Assembly (NCBI GenBank): GCA_036961355.1
Contig: JBALVL010000007.1
Coordinates: 67,957-131,956, forward strand
Reading direction: 5' to 3'
DNA from: Motiliproteus sp036961355
GTDB lineage: Bacteria; Pseudomonadota; Gammaproteobacteria; Pseudomonadales; Balneatricaceae
DNA: 64,000 nt
How positions within the stretch are numbered: position 1 is the first letter of the stretch; each line of letters starts with the position of its first letter. Under the pieces are notes generated by a model. The model did not search any database. It was given only the letters and a program-made list of their open reading frames with translations, and was not told the DNA's origin. Positions 26,921 to 34,903 of this stretch are shown piece after piece. Both the position numbers and the translations under genes were made by a program.

Positions 26921-27033
26921 CCCCGTTGAAACTCCCGTTGAAACTAGACCCCGTTGAAACTAGACCCCGTTGAAACTCACCCCGTTGAAACTCCCCGTTG
27001 AAAACCGACCCCGTTGAAACTGCCGTTGAAACC
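26911..27033 (-). repeat. Right repeat cluster of the RAYT element (inverted copy plus CCCGTTGAAAC array)
   Basis: Begins with GCGACTCTGACCCC, the exact reverse complement of the left repeat, which contains the transposase stop. It continues with eight copies of (C)CCGTTGAAA(C), starting about 26921, 26934, 26949, 26965, 26980, 26993, 27009 and 27023, at 13- to 16-bp spacing with linkers such as TAGA. CCCCGTTGAAA is the complement of the TTCAACGGGG that precedes the left copies, so this side carries mostly the outer half of the repeat. The array ends 10 bases before the DUF2069 stop. Confidence 0.85.
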
Positions 27034-27043
27034 AAAACATTAC

Positions 27044-27457
27044 TCAGCCGTTGCTTATAGCCGCATCTCGCTCAATTCCATTCAATAAACTCTTCCATCG
27101 TGCATACATCATCGCAGTGCAGAACAAGCCGCTGCTGAGTAGTGTCAGCAGAAAACCGTACAGGCTACCGTCGACCGCGCTTAATACGCCGAAGCAGAAA
27201 TAGAACAGGATCACGAAGCAGAGCCAGATGTAGGGGCGAGGGTGGCTTTTAAAGATGCTTGGGACGAATGCGATCAGCAAAAACGATTGCACCAGCCAGA
27301 TCACCAGAGGGTTGGCATCGCCCGGTGGTTGTAACCAGAATGTCTGCAACGCGAACAGGGCGATCAACCCCAGCAGTTGAGCACGGCTAGCCAGCGCGCT
27401 GAAGTGAATGCGTTGCGCCAGTTGCTCGGGGCTGAGTTTGTTTTTGATCATCGCCAT
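27044..27457 (-). CDS. DUF2069 family inner-membrane protein
   Basis: A 137-residue hydrophobic protein with about four transmembrane segments, roughly residues 28-45, 53-68, 78-93 and 101-118, and a short charged N-terminus. The order DUF2069-wrbA-arsC with yihY nearby is the conserved neighbourhood of this family in Pseudomonas and relatives. Function is unknown. The 3' end abuts the RAYT repeat array. Confidence 0.8.
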   Translation of the reverse strand: MAMIKNKLSPEQLAQRIHFSALASRAQLLGLIALFALQTFWLQPPGDANPLVIWLVQSFLLIAFVPSIFKSHPRPYIWLCFVILFYFCFGVLSAVDGSLYGFLLTLLSSGLFCTAMMYARWKSLLNGIERDAAISNG

Positions 27458-27566
27458 CAGGTGTTTCCTTGGGTATTAATAAACAGGTATCGGTAAATAA
27501 GTAGCTACAAACAATCGAGGCGAAATGCCGTCAGGCTGCGGCTGTTTCTCGCCAGCGTTTTGTTGC

Positions 27567-28181
27567 TTATCCGCGTAGTGCTTGCGCCAGTGTGGCGATG
27601 CGGTTTCCTTGAGCACGGCACAACTGCAGTTCGATGTCGGTCAGCGATCGTTGACCGTCACTCCCCGAGACATGGCTGGCACCGTAGGGTGTGCCACCGG
27701 CGGTGGTATTGATCAGTCCGGCTTCACTGTAGGGCAGGCCCGCCAGTACCATGCCGTGGTGCAGCAGCGGTAGCATCATGCTCAACAGCGTGCTCTCTTG
27801 GCCGCCGTGCAGGCTGCTGCTGGCGCTGAACACCCCCGCCGGTTTGTTGATCAGTGCACCATTCATCCACAGACTACTGGTGCTGTCGATGAAGTATTTG
27901 AGCGGTGCGGCCATGTTGCCAAAGCGGGTCGGTGAGCCTAGCAGCAAGCCGGCGCAGTTACGCAGGTCATCTTCGTTACAGTACAGCGCACCCTTGTCAG
28001 GAATACTGGGCTGGCTGGCTTCGCAGTCGGCCGAAACAGCAGGAACCGTCCGCAGCCGGGCCTCGATCCCGTCGACCTCTTCGATACCGCGCGCCATATG
28101 CTGTGCCATCTTGGCGGTAGCGCCGTTACGGCTGTAGTAAAGCACCAGCACATAAGGGCGGATGGTGGGGTTTAGGCTCAT
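27567..28181 (-). CDS. wrbA: NAD(P)H:quinone oxidoreductase WrbA
   Basis: Flavodoxin-fold FMN enzyme that reduces quinones by two electrons, protecting against oxidative stress. YYSRNGATAKMAQ near residue 15 binds the FMN phosphate, GSPTRFGNMAAPLKYFID near residue 82 contacts the isoalloxazine, and FSASSSLHGGQESTL plus GTPYGASHVSG are WrbA signatures. It has 204 residues, near the family norm. The start shares a base with the arsC stop (TGATG), so the two are translationally coupled. Confidence 0.95.
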   Translation of the reverse strand: MSLNPTIRPYVLVLYYSRNGATAKMAQHMARGIEEVDGIEARLRTVPAVSADCEASQPSIPDKGALYCNEDDLRNCAGLLLGSPTRFGNMAAPLKYFIDSTSSLWMNGALINKPAGVFSASSSLHGGQESTLLSMMLPLLHHGMVLAGLPYSEAGLINTTAGGTPYGASHVSGSDGQRSLTDIELQLCRAQGNRIATLAQALRG

Positions 28182-28531
28182 CAGATCAGATCCAGTACAT
28201 TCTCGGGAGGCCGGCCGATCACGGCCTTATCGCCTTTGATGGCGATCGGGCGCTCGATCAGCTTGGGGTAAGTGACCATCGCATCGATCAGTACGTCGTT
28301 ACTCAGCACCGTGTCTTTTAAATTATTATCTTTGAACTCTTGCTCACCCTTGCGCATCAGTAAGCGAGGCTCAATGGCGAGTTGCTCCAGCAGAGTCACC
28401 AGTTCGTCACGGCTAGGTGGGGTTTCCAGGTAGAGCCGTAGTTGGGGCTCAACACCTTTTTCCTGAAGCAGTTGCAGCGCTTGACGGGATTTGGAACAAC
28501 GCGGATTGTGATACAAAGTGATGTTGCTCAT
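28181..28531 (-). CDS. arsC: ArsC-family arsenate reductase (glutaredoxin type)
   Basis: Thioredoxin-fold protein of 116 residues with the active-site motif HNPRCSKSRQALQLL at residues 8-22, where Cys12 forms the arseno-thiol intermediate. RPIAIKGDKAVIGRPPE near the C-terminus is also conserved. It belongs to the YfgD-like group commonly found beside wrbA rather than in an ars resistance operon. Arsenate reduction is therefore a family inference, and no arsenite efflux gene is nearby. Confidence 0.9.
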   Translation of the reverse strand: MSNITLYHNPRCSKSRQALQLLQEKGVEPQLRLYLETPPSRDELVTLLEQLAIEPRLLMRKGEQEFKDNNLKDTVLSNDVLIDAMVTYPKLIERPIAIKGDKAVIGRPPENVLDLI

Positions 28532-28736
28532 AGAGACGGGCCTCGAAGCGAAAAGGTGTGGTGATATTCAAAACGGCTATTCTAACCATTGTAGGCAGGC
28601 GAACAAGGTACGAACTTTGTGGTTTAATTCTGGGTATCACTTTTGGGTAATTATTACTGGGTGATTATTGCAGGTATCCGTTGCCATAGTTGTTCATCTT
28701 AACACCGGCTTGTTCCAAGTCAGATAGAGTGTCTTT

Positions 28737-30056
28737 ATGCAATCTACATTTCGGCTTATTAATATCCACCTGTTACTCGGTTTTGTTCGTCATATGGTGG
28801 GGCGCTTCAGCGCTAATCAGGGCATTCTTAACGCCGCTGCACTGACCTATACAACGCTTTTTGCTGTCGTTCCGATGATGACCGTGACCTACGCCATGTT
28901 GGCTTCGGTGCCATCGTTTCAGGGGCTGGGACCGCAGCTTGAAACGATGATCTTCGACAACTTTGTGCCGTCGACAGGTGCAGCAGTGAAAGATTATATT
29001 TCGGGGTTTGCCGGACAAGCCCGCAACCTGACCGGGTTGGGTATTGTGTTGTTGATCGTCACCGCCTATCTGATGTTACGTAGCATCGAGAGGACCTTTA
29101 ATCGGATCTGGCAGGTACGCGAGCAGCGGCAACGGGTTGCCAGTTTTTTGCTGTACTGGGCCGTGCTTAGCCTGGGTCCAGTGTTGCTGGGGCTGGGTTT
29201 AGTGCTGAGCTCGTATGTGATGTCACTGCCGTTGATCAGCGGTGCCAGCGTGGTAGTAGATAGCCGTGAATGGTTGTTGAAGTTGCTGCCGTTATTACTT
29301 AGTTGCTCCGCTTTTACGCTGTTGTATGCCGCAGTGCCCAATTGTCATGTGCCGTTTCGTCATGCGCTTGCCGGGGGTTGTATCTGCGCCTTGCTGTTTG
29401 AAGGGGCCAAGCATGCCTTTGCGATGTTTGTGGCGTTGTCTCCGTCGTATCACTTGATCTATGGCGCTTTTGCCGCCGTGCCGCTGTTTCTGGTGTGGAT
29501 CTATATCTCCTGGCTGATTGTGTTATTGGGTGCTGAGTTTGTGCGCGCTCTGACCTGCTATGATTTTAACCAACGTAGTATCGATGCATCGCCGTTCTTT
29601 TGGGGTTTGAAAATTTTAGAGCAGCTGTGGTCTGAACAAGAACGCGGTCAAGGGCTCTATCCCTCACAATTGTCATCACGGCTGCCGGGTTTGTCCGTGA
29701 TGTTGTTATCGCGTTATCTGGATGATCTCAAGCGTGCAGATCTGATTACCTGTAACGCTAAGGGGCAATATCTATTATGTCGGGATATACACCGTTTGAC
29801 GCTTGAGCAGTTTAGTCAAAAGGTCGCGTGGCAGTTGCCTGGCCGCCTCGATCTGGTTGAGTCAGAAACCCAAACCGCTTGGGTGGGCCTGCTGGAGAAA
29901 CGACTGGATGCAGTTCAACGTTCTCGATCCGATCAGTTGCAATCGAGTTTGGCGCAACTGTTTAGTGAACCATCTTCTGAGGCCGGTGATCCAGACAGAA
30001 GTTCCGGTTCGGTAGTCCGGCTTTCGCCGGCAGAGCCACCGAAACAACGGAGTTGA
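28737..30056 (+). CDS. yihY: YihY/BrkB family inner-membrane protein
   Basis: Polytopic membrane protein of 439 residues (UPF0761), once mislabelled ribonuclease BN. Features include the N-terminal NAAALTYTTLFAVVPMMTV, about six transmembrane segments within residues 30-260, RSIERTFNRIWQVREQR in a cytoplasmic loop, and LIYGAFAAVPLFLVWIYISW. A hydrophilic C-terminal domain of about 150 residues looks like a winged-helix segment (LPGLSVMLLSRYLDDLKRA). It is divergent from arsC, and acyP follows after four bases, suggesting an operon. Biological role is not established. Confidence 0.9.
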   Translation: MQSTFRLINIHLLLGFVRHMVGRFSANQGILNAAALTYTTLFAVVPMMTVTYAMLASVPSFQGLGPQLETMIFDNFVPSTGAAVKDYISGFAGQARNLTGLGIVLLIVTAYLMLRSIERTFNRIWQVREQRQRVASFLLYWAVLSLGPVLLGLGLVLSSYVMSLPLISGASVVVDSREWLLKLLPLLLSCSAFTLLYAAVPNCHVPFRHALAGGCICALLFEGAKHAFAMFVALSPSYHLIYGAFAAVPLFLVWIYISWLIVLLGAEFVRALTCYDFNQRSIDASPFFWGLKILEQLWSEQERGQGLYPSQLSSRLPGLSVMLLSRYLDDLKRADLITCNAKGQYLLCRDIHRLTLEQFSQKVAWQLPGRLDLVESETQTAWVGLLEKRLDAVQRSRSDQLQSSLAQLFSEPSSEAGDPDRSSGSVVRLSPAEPPKQRS

Positions 30057-30060
30057 GGCT

Positions 30061-30336
30061 ATGAACCAACTGGAATTGCATGTCTGGATCAGTGGCCGGG
30101 TACAGGGTGTTTGGTACCGGCAATCAGCTAAAGAGCAGGCCGATGCCCTTGGGGTTCACGGTTGGATCCAAAACTTGCCCGATGGCCGGGTTGAAGCGAT
30201 GTTAGCAGGCGAGGCAAATGCGGTGCGACAGCTTGAAGCTTGGCTCAGCATAGGTCCTGAATTGGCCAATGTGGCTGATGTTGAAGTAGAAATACTGGAG
30301 CAAACTGAGCCGCTATCAGAGTTTGTCGTTCGATAG
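30061..30336 (+). CDS. acyP: Acylphosphatase
   Basis: Small ferredoxin-like enzyme hydrolysing carboxyl-phosphate bonds. Residues 10-24 (ISGRVQGVWYRQSAK) contain the phosphate-binding loop and catalytic arginine, and GWIQNLPDGRVEAML carries the catalytic asparagine. Length of 91 residues is typical. Starts four bases after yihY and is probably co-transcribed. Confidence 0.95.
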   Translation: MNQLELHVWISGRVQGVWYRQSAKEQADALGVHGWIQNLPDGRVEAMLAGEANAVRQLEAWLSIGPELANVADVEVEILEQTEPLSEFVVR

Positions 30337-30369
30337 CGCCCGTTCTTGGTTGGGTTGGTAAACAGAGAA

Positions 30370-30984
30370 TCAATCTAGATAACGGTTTTGGTTGGCGTAC
30401 ACCTTGTTGGGGTATTTCATCCTACCGTAACTGCCGTTGTAGCGTGCCAGCGCTTCACTGAGGTTGCCCTTAGAGCGTTTTATATAATGGCTGAGGATAG
30501 TGCAGCCGTAGCGCAGATTGGTATCGATCTCGGTCAGGTTATCTTCGGGGCGACCAATCTCATTCTTCCAGAACGGCATCACTTGCATTAATCCCTGCGC
30601 GCCAACCACCGAAATTGCGAATCGCTGAAACAGACTTTCGGTGTGGATCACACTTAGCACAAGGTCGGGCGGTAATCCTGCTTTTGTTGCCTCCCGATGG
30701 ACCGAACGCAGTACGTGCAGTCGCTCCTGGTCGTCTTTGATATAGCGACGGGTGCGGTTGGACATATCCAGTAACCACACCTCAGCCTCGAAACGGTCCT
30801 CGAAACTGTCTGCTTGATTGACCGCTTCGATCAGTTTTTGGCGAAGCTCCTGGTCGACCTGGGTACGGCCGTTTGCGATCGCGTTGTGGCTGCTGAAGAG
30901 CAATCCGATCACCAGTAATATGCTCGACAGAGGCATGAATGAGCGCATTGGACAGTAGTGGTGGTGAATCAGGGAGCGCTGCAT
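30370..30984 (-). CDS. Lytic transglycosylase (SLT domain) protein
   Basis: Periplasmic murein-cleaving enzyme of the Slt70/MltC-like GH23 group. An N-terminal signal peptide covers roughly residues 1-39, with hydrophobic core SILLVIGLLFSS and an ANG cleavage region. The SLT domain starts with LSVIHTESLFQRFAIS, whose Glu is the catalytic acid, followed by GAQGLMQVMPFW and YNGSYGRMKYPNKV. The upstream AAGGAC six bases before ATG 30984 supports this start over the inner Met13. It has 204 residues and is convergent with acyP. Confidence 0.88.
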   Translation of the reverse strand: MQRSLIHHHYCPMRSFMPLSSILLVIGLLFSSHNAIANGRTQVDQELRQKLIEAVNQADSFEDRFEAEVWLLDMSNRTRRYIKDDQERLHVLRSVHREATKAGLPPDLVLSVIHTESLFQRFAISVVGAQGLMQVMPFWKNEIGRPEDNLTEIDTNLRYGCTILSHYIKRSKGNLSEALARYNGSYGRMKYPNKVYANQNRYLD

Positions 30985-31153
30985 GGTCGTCCTTGGTGCT
31001 AGTGAACCCGCATAATAAAGCGATTGTGTGGGTGGTTTCCAGTATTCAGCCCTTGTCTGCGAGGATCAGTGCCCGCAGACTGCTCTGACCAGAGCGTCAT
31101 TGAGGCTACTAGAGCCCGTTGTTTGTTAACTTGTAAAGCCACTACCCGATACG

Positions 31154-31816
31154 ATGAAACACAATCCATTGGCTGTACCGATCTGTCGAATACTTCGTGT
31201 TAACCCGCAGGGGTTGAGTGAGTACGCGCTGCTGAATCAGTTGCGGTTTGATGGTTTGGAGATAGAAAGCAAAGAGGAGAATAAGCCGGGTAATGCGGAG
31301 CTGCTACTGTTTCGCAAACACTTTCTGATAATGAACGCGTTATATCAGCTGCAACCGGTTTTTTATGAAGAGGGACTCTATCTGCATGTGTCGGCTCTGC
31401 TGATTAAACTTGAGCCGATCAAGCATGTATTAAATGAACTTGAGTTGATTGAGTTAGACACGGTCGAGGACTCGACGCACAAGCACCTCAATTCAGATTA
31501 TCCTCAACCCACCTTTCCCTGCCTGGCAGGAGAGCAGGCGATTCGCGAGTACTATCTGGATTGGAGTGAGTTTGAACTGAGCAGTAGTGAATCGGTACAG
31601 CAGCTGCTTGACAGTTTTTGGCAGCGTTATTATGCAGACGATCAGCAACAGCAAGCGCTGGATCATCTTCAACTGACAGCGGATTGCCGTTGGCCCGAGA
31701 TTCGTCACGCCTACCGCAAACTGGCCGCTATACACCATCCTGATAAGGGGGGCGATAGCGACCGCTTTCGACAGATTCGCGAAGCCTACGAACTGTTGGC
31801 TTGTTGTCGTCGCTGA
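31154..31816 (+). CDS. DnaJ-related co-chaperone-like protein
   Basis: A 220-residue protein with an N-terminal DNAJ-related domain (residues 1-135, beginning NPLAVPICRILRVNPQGLSE) and a C-terminal J domain. The J domain shows WPEIRHAYRKLAAIHHPDKG, with the HPD triad that stimulates Hsp70 ATPase, and DRFRQIREAYELL. The inverted architecture, J domain last, is characteristic of this gammaproteobacterial family. The client is unknown. It is monocistronic between two - strand genes. Confidence 0.85.
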   Translation: MKHNPLAVPICRILRVNPQGLSEYALLNQLRFDGLEIESKEENKPGNAELLLFRKHFLIMNALYQLQPVFYEEGLYLHVSALLIKLEPIKHVLNELELIELDTVEDSTHKHLNSDYPQPTFPCLAGEQAIREYYLDWSEFELSSSESVQQLLDSFWQRYYADDQQQQALDHLQLTADCRWPEIRHAYRKLAAIHHPDKGGDSDRFRQIREAYELLACCRR

Positions 31817-31881
31817 TGCTGTCGGGACAGACAGCGGTGGCGCTGGTTTGCGTCAGGCTGTGTCCGCTCGGCCAGTCAGAA

Positions 31882-33906
31882 TTAGATCTCAGCGGCTAAG
31901 CGAACACCTTGGTTGATTGCACGTTTGGCGTCGAGCTCGGCTGCGACATCGGCACCACCGATCAAGTGGCAGGGAATAGTGATGCCGTCGCTTAGCTCGC
32001 GTTGCGATTCCTGTCCGGCGCAGATGACCACATTATCCACCTCTAACAGGGTCGGCTCACCAGCAACATTCAGGTGTAATCCCTGATCATCGATGCGCAG
32101 GTATTCACAGCCGGACAACATCGTAACACCACGCTTGAGCAGGCCTGCGCGGTGAGCCCAACCGGTGGTCTTACCCAAGCCGGCCCCCACTTTACTGGCC
32201 TTACGCTGGAGCAGATAGATCTGCCGAGGTGACGGGGTGAAATGGGGCTTGACCCCGGCGATACCACCACGCGCTTGGTACTCGGTATCGATACCCCATT
32301 CCGCCATGAAGACAGGGATGTTCTGGCTGGCCGATGGCCCGGCGTGAGTCAGGAACTCACTGACATCAAAACCGATGCCGCCGGCACCGATCACGGCAAC
32401 TTTTTCACCCACGGCCGCGCCCTTGATCACATCCAGATAATTGAGCACCTTGGGGTGGTCGACGCCGTGGATTGGCGGAGTGCGGGGTTTGATGCCACTG
32501 GCTAATATGACCTCGTCAAATTCACCACTGTTAAGCTCGTCAGCGCTGACCCGAGTATTAAGTTTGAGATTAACGCCGGTCAGTTCTATCTGGCGCTCGA
32601 AGTAGCGGATCGTTTCGTTGAACTCCTCTTTGCCCGGTACTTGTTTGGCAATATTGAACTGGCCTCCGACCTTGTCGTTAGCGTCAAACAGGGTAACTCG
32701 ATGGCCACGCTGGGCGGCGCTGGTTGCAAATGCCAAACCGGCGGGACCGGCACCAACAACTGCCAGATTCTTCGGGCTATCGGTGGCGATCAGATTCAAT
32801 TCGGTTTCGTGACAGGCACGAGGATTGACCAAGCAGCTGGTTAACTTGCCTTGGAAGATATGGTCAAGGCAGGCTTGGTTACAGCCGATACAGGTATTGA
32901 TCTCGTCGCCACGATCTTGAGCGGCTTTGTTGACGAACTCGGGATCGGCCAGGAACGGGCGTGCCATTGATACCATATCGGCATCGCCGCGTTCGAGTAC
33001 CTGCTCGCCGACCTCTGGCGTGTTAATGCGGTTGGAGGTGATCACCGGGATCGATAGCTGCTTGCGAACCTTGGCGGTAACCCAGGTAAAAGCAGCGCGC
33101 GGGACTTTGGTGGCGATGGTCGGGATCCGTGCCTCGTGCCAGCCGATACCCGAGTTAATCAGGGTGGCGCCGGCCTGTTCGATCGCCTTGCCTAGTGTTA
33201 CCACCTCGTCGAAGTTGCTGCCATCCTCGACCAGGTCGATCATCGACAGGCGGTAGATGATGATAAAGTCAGTGCCGACGCGCTGGCGAACCCGTTTGAC
33301 CACCTCAATCGCGAAACGGATACGGTTTTGGTAATCACCACCCCAGGCATCATCTCGATGGTTGGTGCGGTTAACGATGAACTGATTGATAAAATAGCCT
33401 TCCGAACCCATTATTTCGACGCCGTCGTAACCGGCTTGTTGCGCCCGTTCGGCGCATTGGACGAAACTCTCGATCTCAGTTTCAATCTCTTCTTCGGTCA
33501 CAGCACGTGGGGTGAACGGGTTGATTGGCGCCTTGATGGCAGACGGCGCCACCAATTTGTCGTTATAGGCGTAGCGGCCGGTATGAAGGATCTGCATGCA
33601 GATCTTACCGTCTTCGCTATGTACCGCATCGGTGATGATCCGATGGTTGGCGACGTCCTGCTCGGTTTGCATCAATGCTGCGTGTGCAAAAACCGATGCG
33701 TGTGCACTGGGACCGATACCGCCAGTCACAATCAAGCCAACACCGCCGCGGGCCCGTTCGGAGTAGAACGCTGCCATCCGCTCAAAGCCGTTGGGTAACT
33801 CCTCTAAACCGGTGTGCATTGAGCCCATCAGTACTCGGTTTTTGAGTGTGGTGAAACCCAGGTCAAGCGGAGCCAGGAGTTTGGGGTAGGGGGTGTTGGC
33901 GGTCAT
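31882..33906 (-). CDS. fadH: NADPH-dependent 2,4-dienoyl-CoA reductase FadH
   Basis: Reduces 2,4-dienoyl-CoA so that unsaturated fatty acids can pass through beta-oxidation. Residues 1-340 form an Old Yellow Enzyme-type TIM barrel (PLDLGFTTLKNRVLMGSMHT). CIGCNQAC plus a further Cys near residues 340-355 binds a 4Fe-4S cluster. VVGAGPAGLAFATSAAQRG is the FAD dinucleotide fold and VAVIGAGGIGFDVSEF the NADPH fold. The 674-residue length fits the family. It is divergent from a TetR regulator across palindromic sites, suggesting local repression. Confidence 0.94.
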   Translation of the reverse strand: MTANTPYPKLLAPLDLGFTTLKNRVLMGSMHTGLEELPNGFERMAAFYSERARGGVGLIVTGGIGPSAHASVFAHAALMQTEQDVANHRIITDAVHSEDGKICMQILHTGRYAYNDKLVAPSAIKAPINPFTPRAVTEEEIETEIESFVQCAERAQQAGYDGVEIMGSEGYFINQFIVNRTNHRDDAWGGDYQNRIRFAIEVVKRVRQRVGTDFIIIYRLSMIDLVEDGSNFDEVVTLGKAIEQAGATLINSGIGWHEARIPTIATKVPRAAFTWVTAKVRKQLSIPVITSNRINTPEVGEQVLERGDADMVSMARPFLADPEFVNKAAQDRGDEINTCIGCNQACLDHIFQGKLTSCLVNPRACHETELNLIATDSPKNLAVVGAGPAGLAFATSAAQRGHRVTLFDANDKVGGQFNIAKQVPGKEEFNETIRYFERQIELTGVNLKLNTRVSADELNSGEFDEVILASGIKPRTPPIHGVDHPKVLNYLDVIKGAAVGEKVAVIGAGGIGFDVSEFLTHAGPSASQNIPVFMAEWGIDTEYQARGGIAGVKPHFTPSPRQIYLLQRKASKVGAGLGKTTGWAHRAGLLKRGVTMLSGCEYLRIDDQGLHLNVAGEPTLLEVDNVVICAGQESQRELSDGITIPCHLIGGADVAAELDAKRAINQGVRLAAEI

Positions 33907-33984
33907 AACGTTCTCCTCAATCGTGCGCTGGCGATAATTATAGGGTCGCGGATAGCGGGGTAAATAGGGTGTTGTTAAACAAAC

Positions 33985-34039
33985 TAGACGCTGTCAAGAT
34001 AACAGTAATTTTGACGCTGTCAAGATGGGCTGATAAATT
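33985..34039. promoter_or_regulatory. Divergent fadH/tetR promoter region with two operator-like palindromes
   Basis: TTGACGCTGTCAA at 34011-34023 is an inverted repeat (TTGAC-GCT-GTCAA). A near copy, TAGACGCTGTCAA, lies 26 bp away at 33985-33997. The same bases look like overlapping promoters. On +, TTGACG (34011-34016), 17 bp, TAAATT (34034-34039) faces tetR. On -, TTGACA (complement of 34018-34023), 16 bp, TATCTT (complement of 33996-34001) faces fadH. A repressor bound here would block both. Matches were made by eye. Confidence 0.6.
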
Positions 34040-34120
34040 GAGCATGGCTGACCACTCTAATGGCGCTGTGCTTTTCTGATTTTTATCTATTAATTTCTAG
34101 TATTTGAGATCTGTGTACCG

Positions 34121-34744
34121 ATGAACAGTCACGCCATTAAAAGCTCATACCACCACGGTGATCTCTCAACGACCTTGCTACAGGCCGCGATGGAGCTGAT
34201 TGTTGAGGATGGGGTCGATGGCTTGAGTATGCGCAAACTGGCAGACCGCGTCGGTGTTTCCCGAACGGCGCCTTACCATCACTTTAAAGATAAAAAAGCG
34301 CTGCTGTCGGCGTTGGCGTTGCAGGGATTCAGGGATTATAGCCAGCAGATCGATGCGGTGATGAGCGACCCACAATTAAACCCTGAACAACAGATACAGC
34401 AGTTCGTTCGTACTTACCTGCGTTTTGCGTTGGATAATCCGCAATCGTACGACCTGATGTTTGGTCAGCCGGTGTGGAAATCCGGACAACCTAGTGAAGG
34501 GTTGCATACTGAAGCTTATCGCTGCTTTCGAAGCTTTGTCGATCAGGTTGAGGTTTGGCAAAAGCAAGGTGTGTTGCCCGCAAGCTGCGAAGCTTTGCGT
34601 TTTACTCAAGTGATTTGGAGCACCCTGCACGGACTGTGTCGGCTGGTGATTGATGGGGTGTATGTTGAATCAGACAGCATCGATGTTATTGGTGATACGG
34701 TGTTGAGATTATTCCGGCAGCAGCTCAACAATCGCCCCGAATAA
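34121..34744 (+). CDS. TetR/AcrR family transcriptional regulator
   Basis: A 207-residue TetR-type repressor. Residues 10-57 form the DNA-binding HTH (YHHGDLSTTLLQAAMELI, GLSMRKLADRVGVSRTAPYH, HFKDKKALLSALA). The C-terminal half is a ligand domain of the WHG type with WSTLHGLCRLVIDG near residue 165. It is divergent from fadH and 214 bp away across two palindromic sites, so it most likely represses itself and fadH in response to an acyl-CoA or similar ligand. The ligand is inferred from context only. Confidence 0.9.
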   Translation: MNSHAIKSSYHHGDLSTTLLQAAMELIVEDGVDGLSMRKLADRVGVSRTAPYHHFKDKKALLSALALQGFRDYSQQIDAVMSDPQLNPEQQIQQFVRTYLRFALDNPQSYDLMFGQPVWKSGQPSEGLHTEAYRCFRSFVDQVEVWQKQGVLPASCEALRFTQVIWSTLHGLCRLVIDGVYVESDSIDVIGDTVLRLFRQQLNNRPE

Positions 34745-34903
34745 ACATCAGCAACTATGCTTGTGAGGGTGCTACAGGCCGTTCAACGGCCCTCAATTAA
34801 CTTCTGTCTCAATATAACGCTACAACTGACCGGTTGGGTTGGATAGACTTTAGTGTGTCGTTTGGTTTGTTATTTTAGTTGTCATGTATTCGTGGAAAAA
34901 ACA

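Larger units (their letters stand above)
25910..27033 (+). mobile_element. REP-associated tyrosine transposase (RAYT) element with inverted flanking repeat clusters
   Basis: A Y1/HUH transposase gene is flanked on the left by + strand GGGGTCAGAGTCGC copies and on the right by the exact reverse complement GCGACTCTGACCCC (26911-26924), then a degenerate array of CCCGTTGAAAC. This is the arrangement of a RAYT gene with its cognate REP-like sequences, inserted between the pilA terminator and the DUF2069 gene. No target-site duplication could be recognised, as expected for this class. Exact element boundaries are uncertain. Confidence 0.8.

Noticed and set aside
28737..30056. Ribonuclease BN annotation for the yihY product
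   Set aside because: That name is a historical misassignment; the protein is a polytopic membrane protein of the YihY/BrkB family.
34777..34791. GGCCGTTCAACGGCC hairpin as tetR terminator
   Set aside because: Six-base-pair stem with a three-base loop and no T tract; too weak to call.
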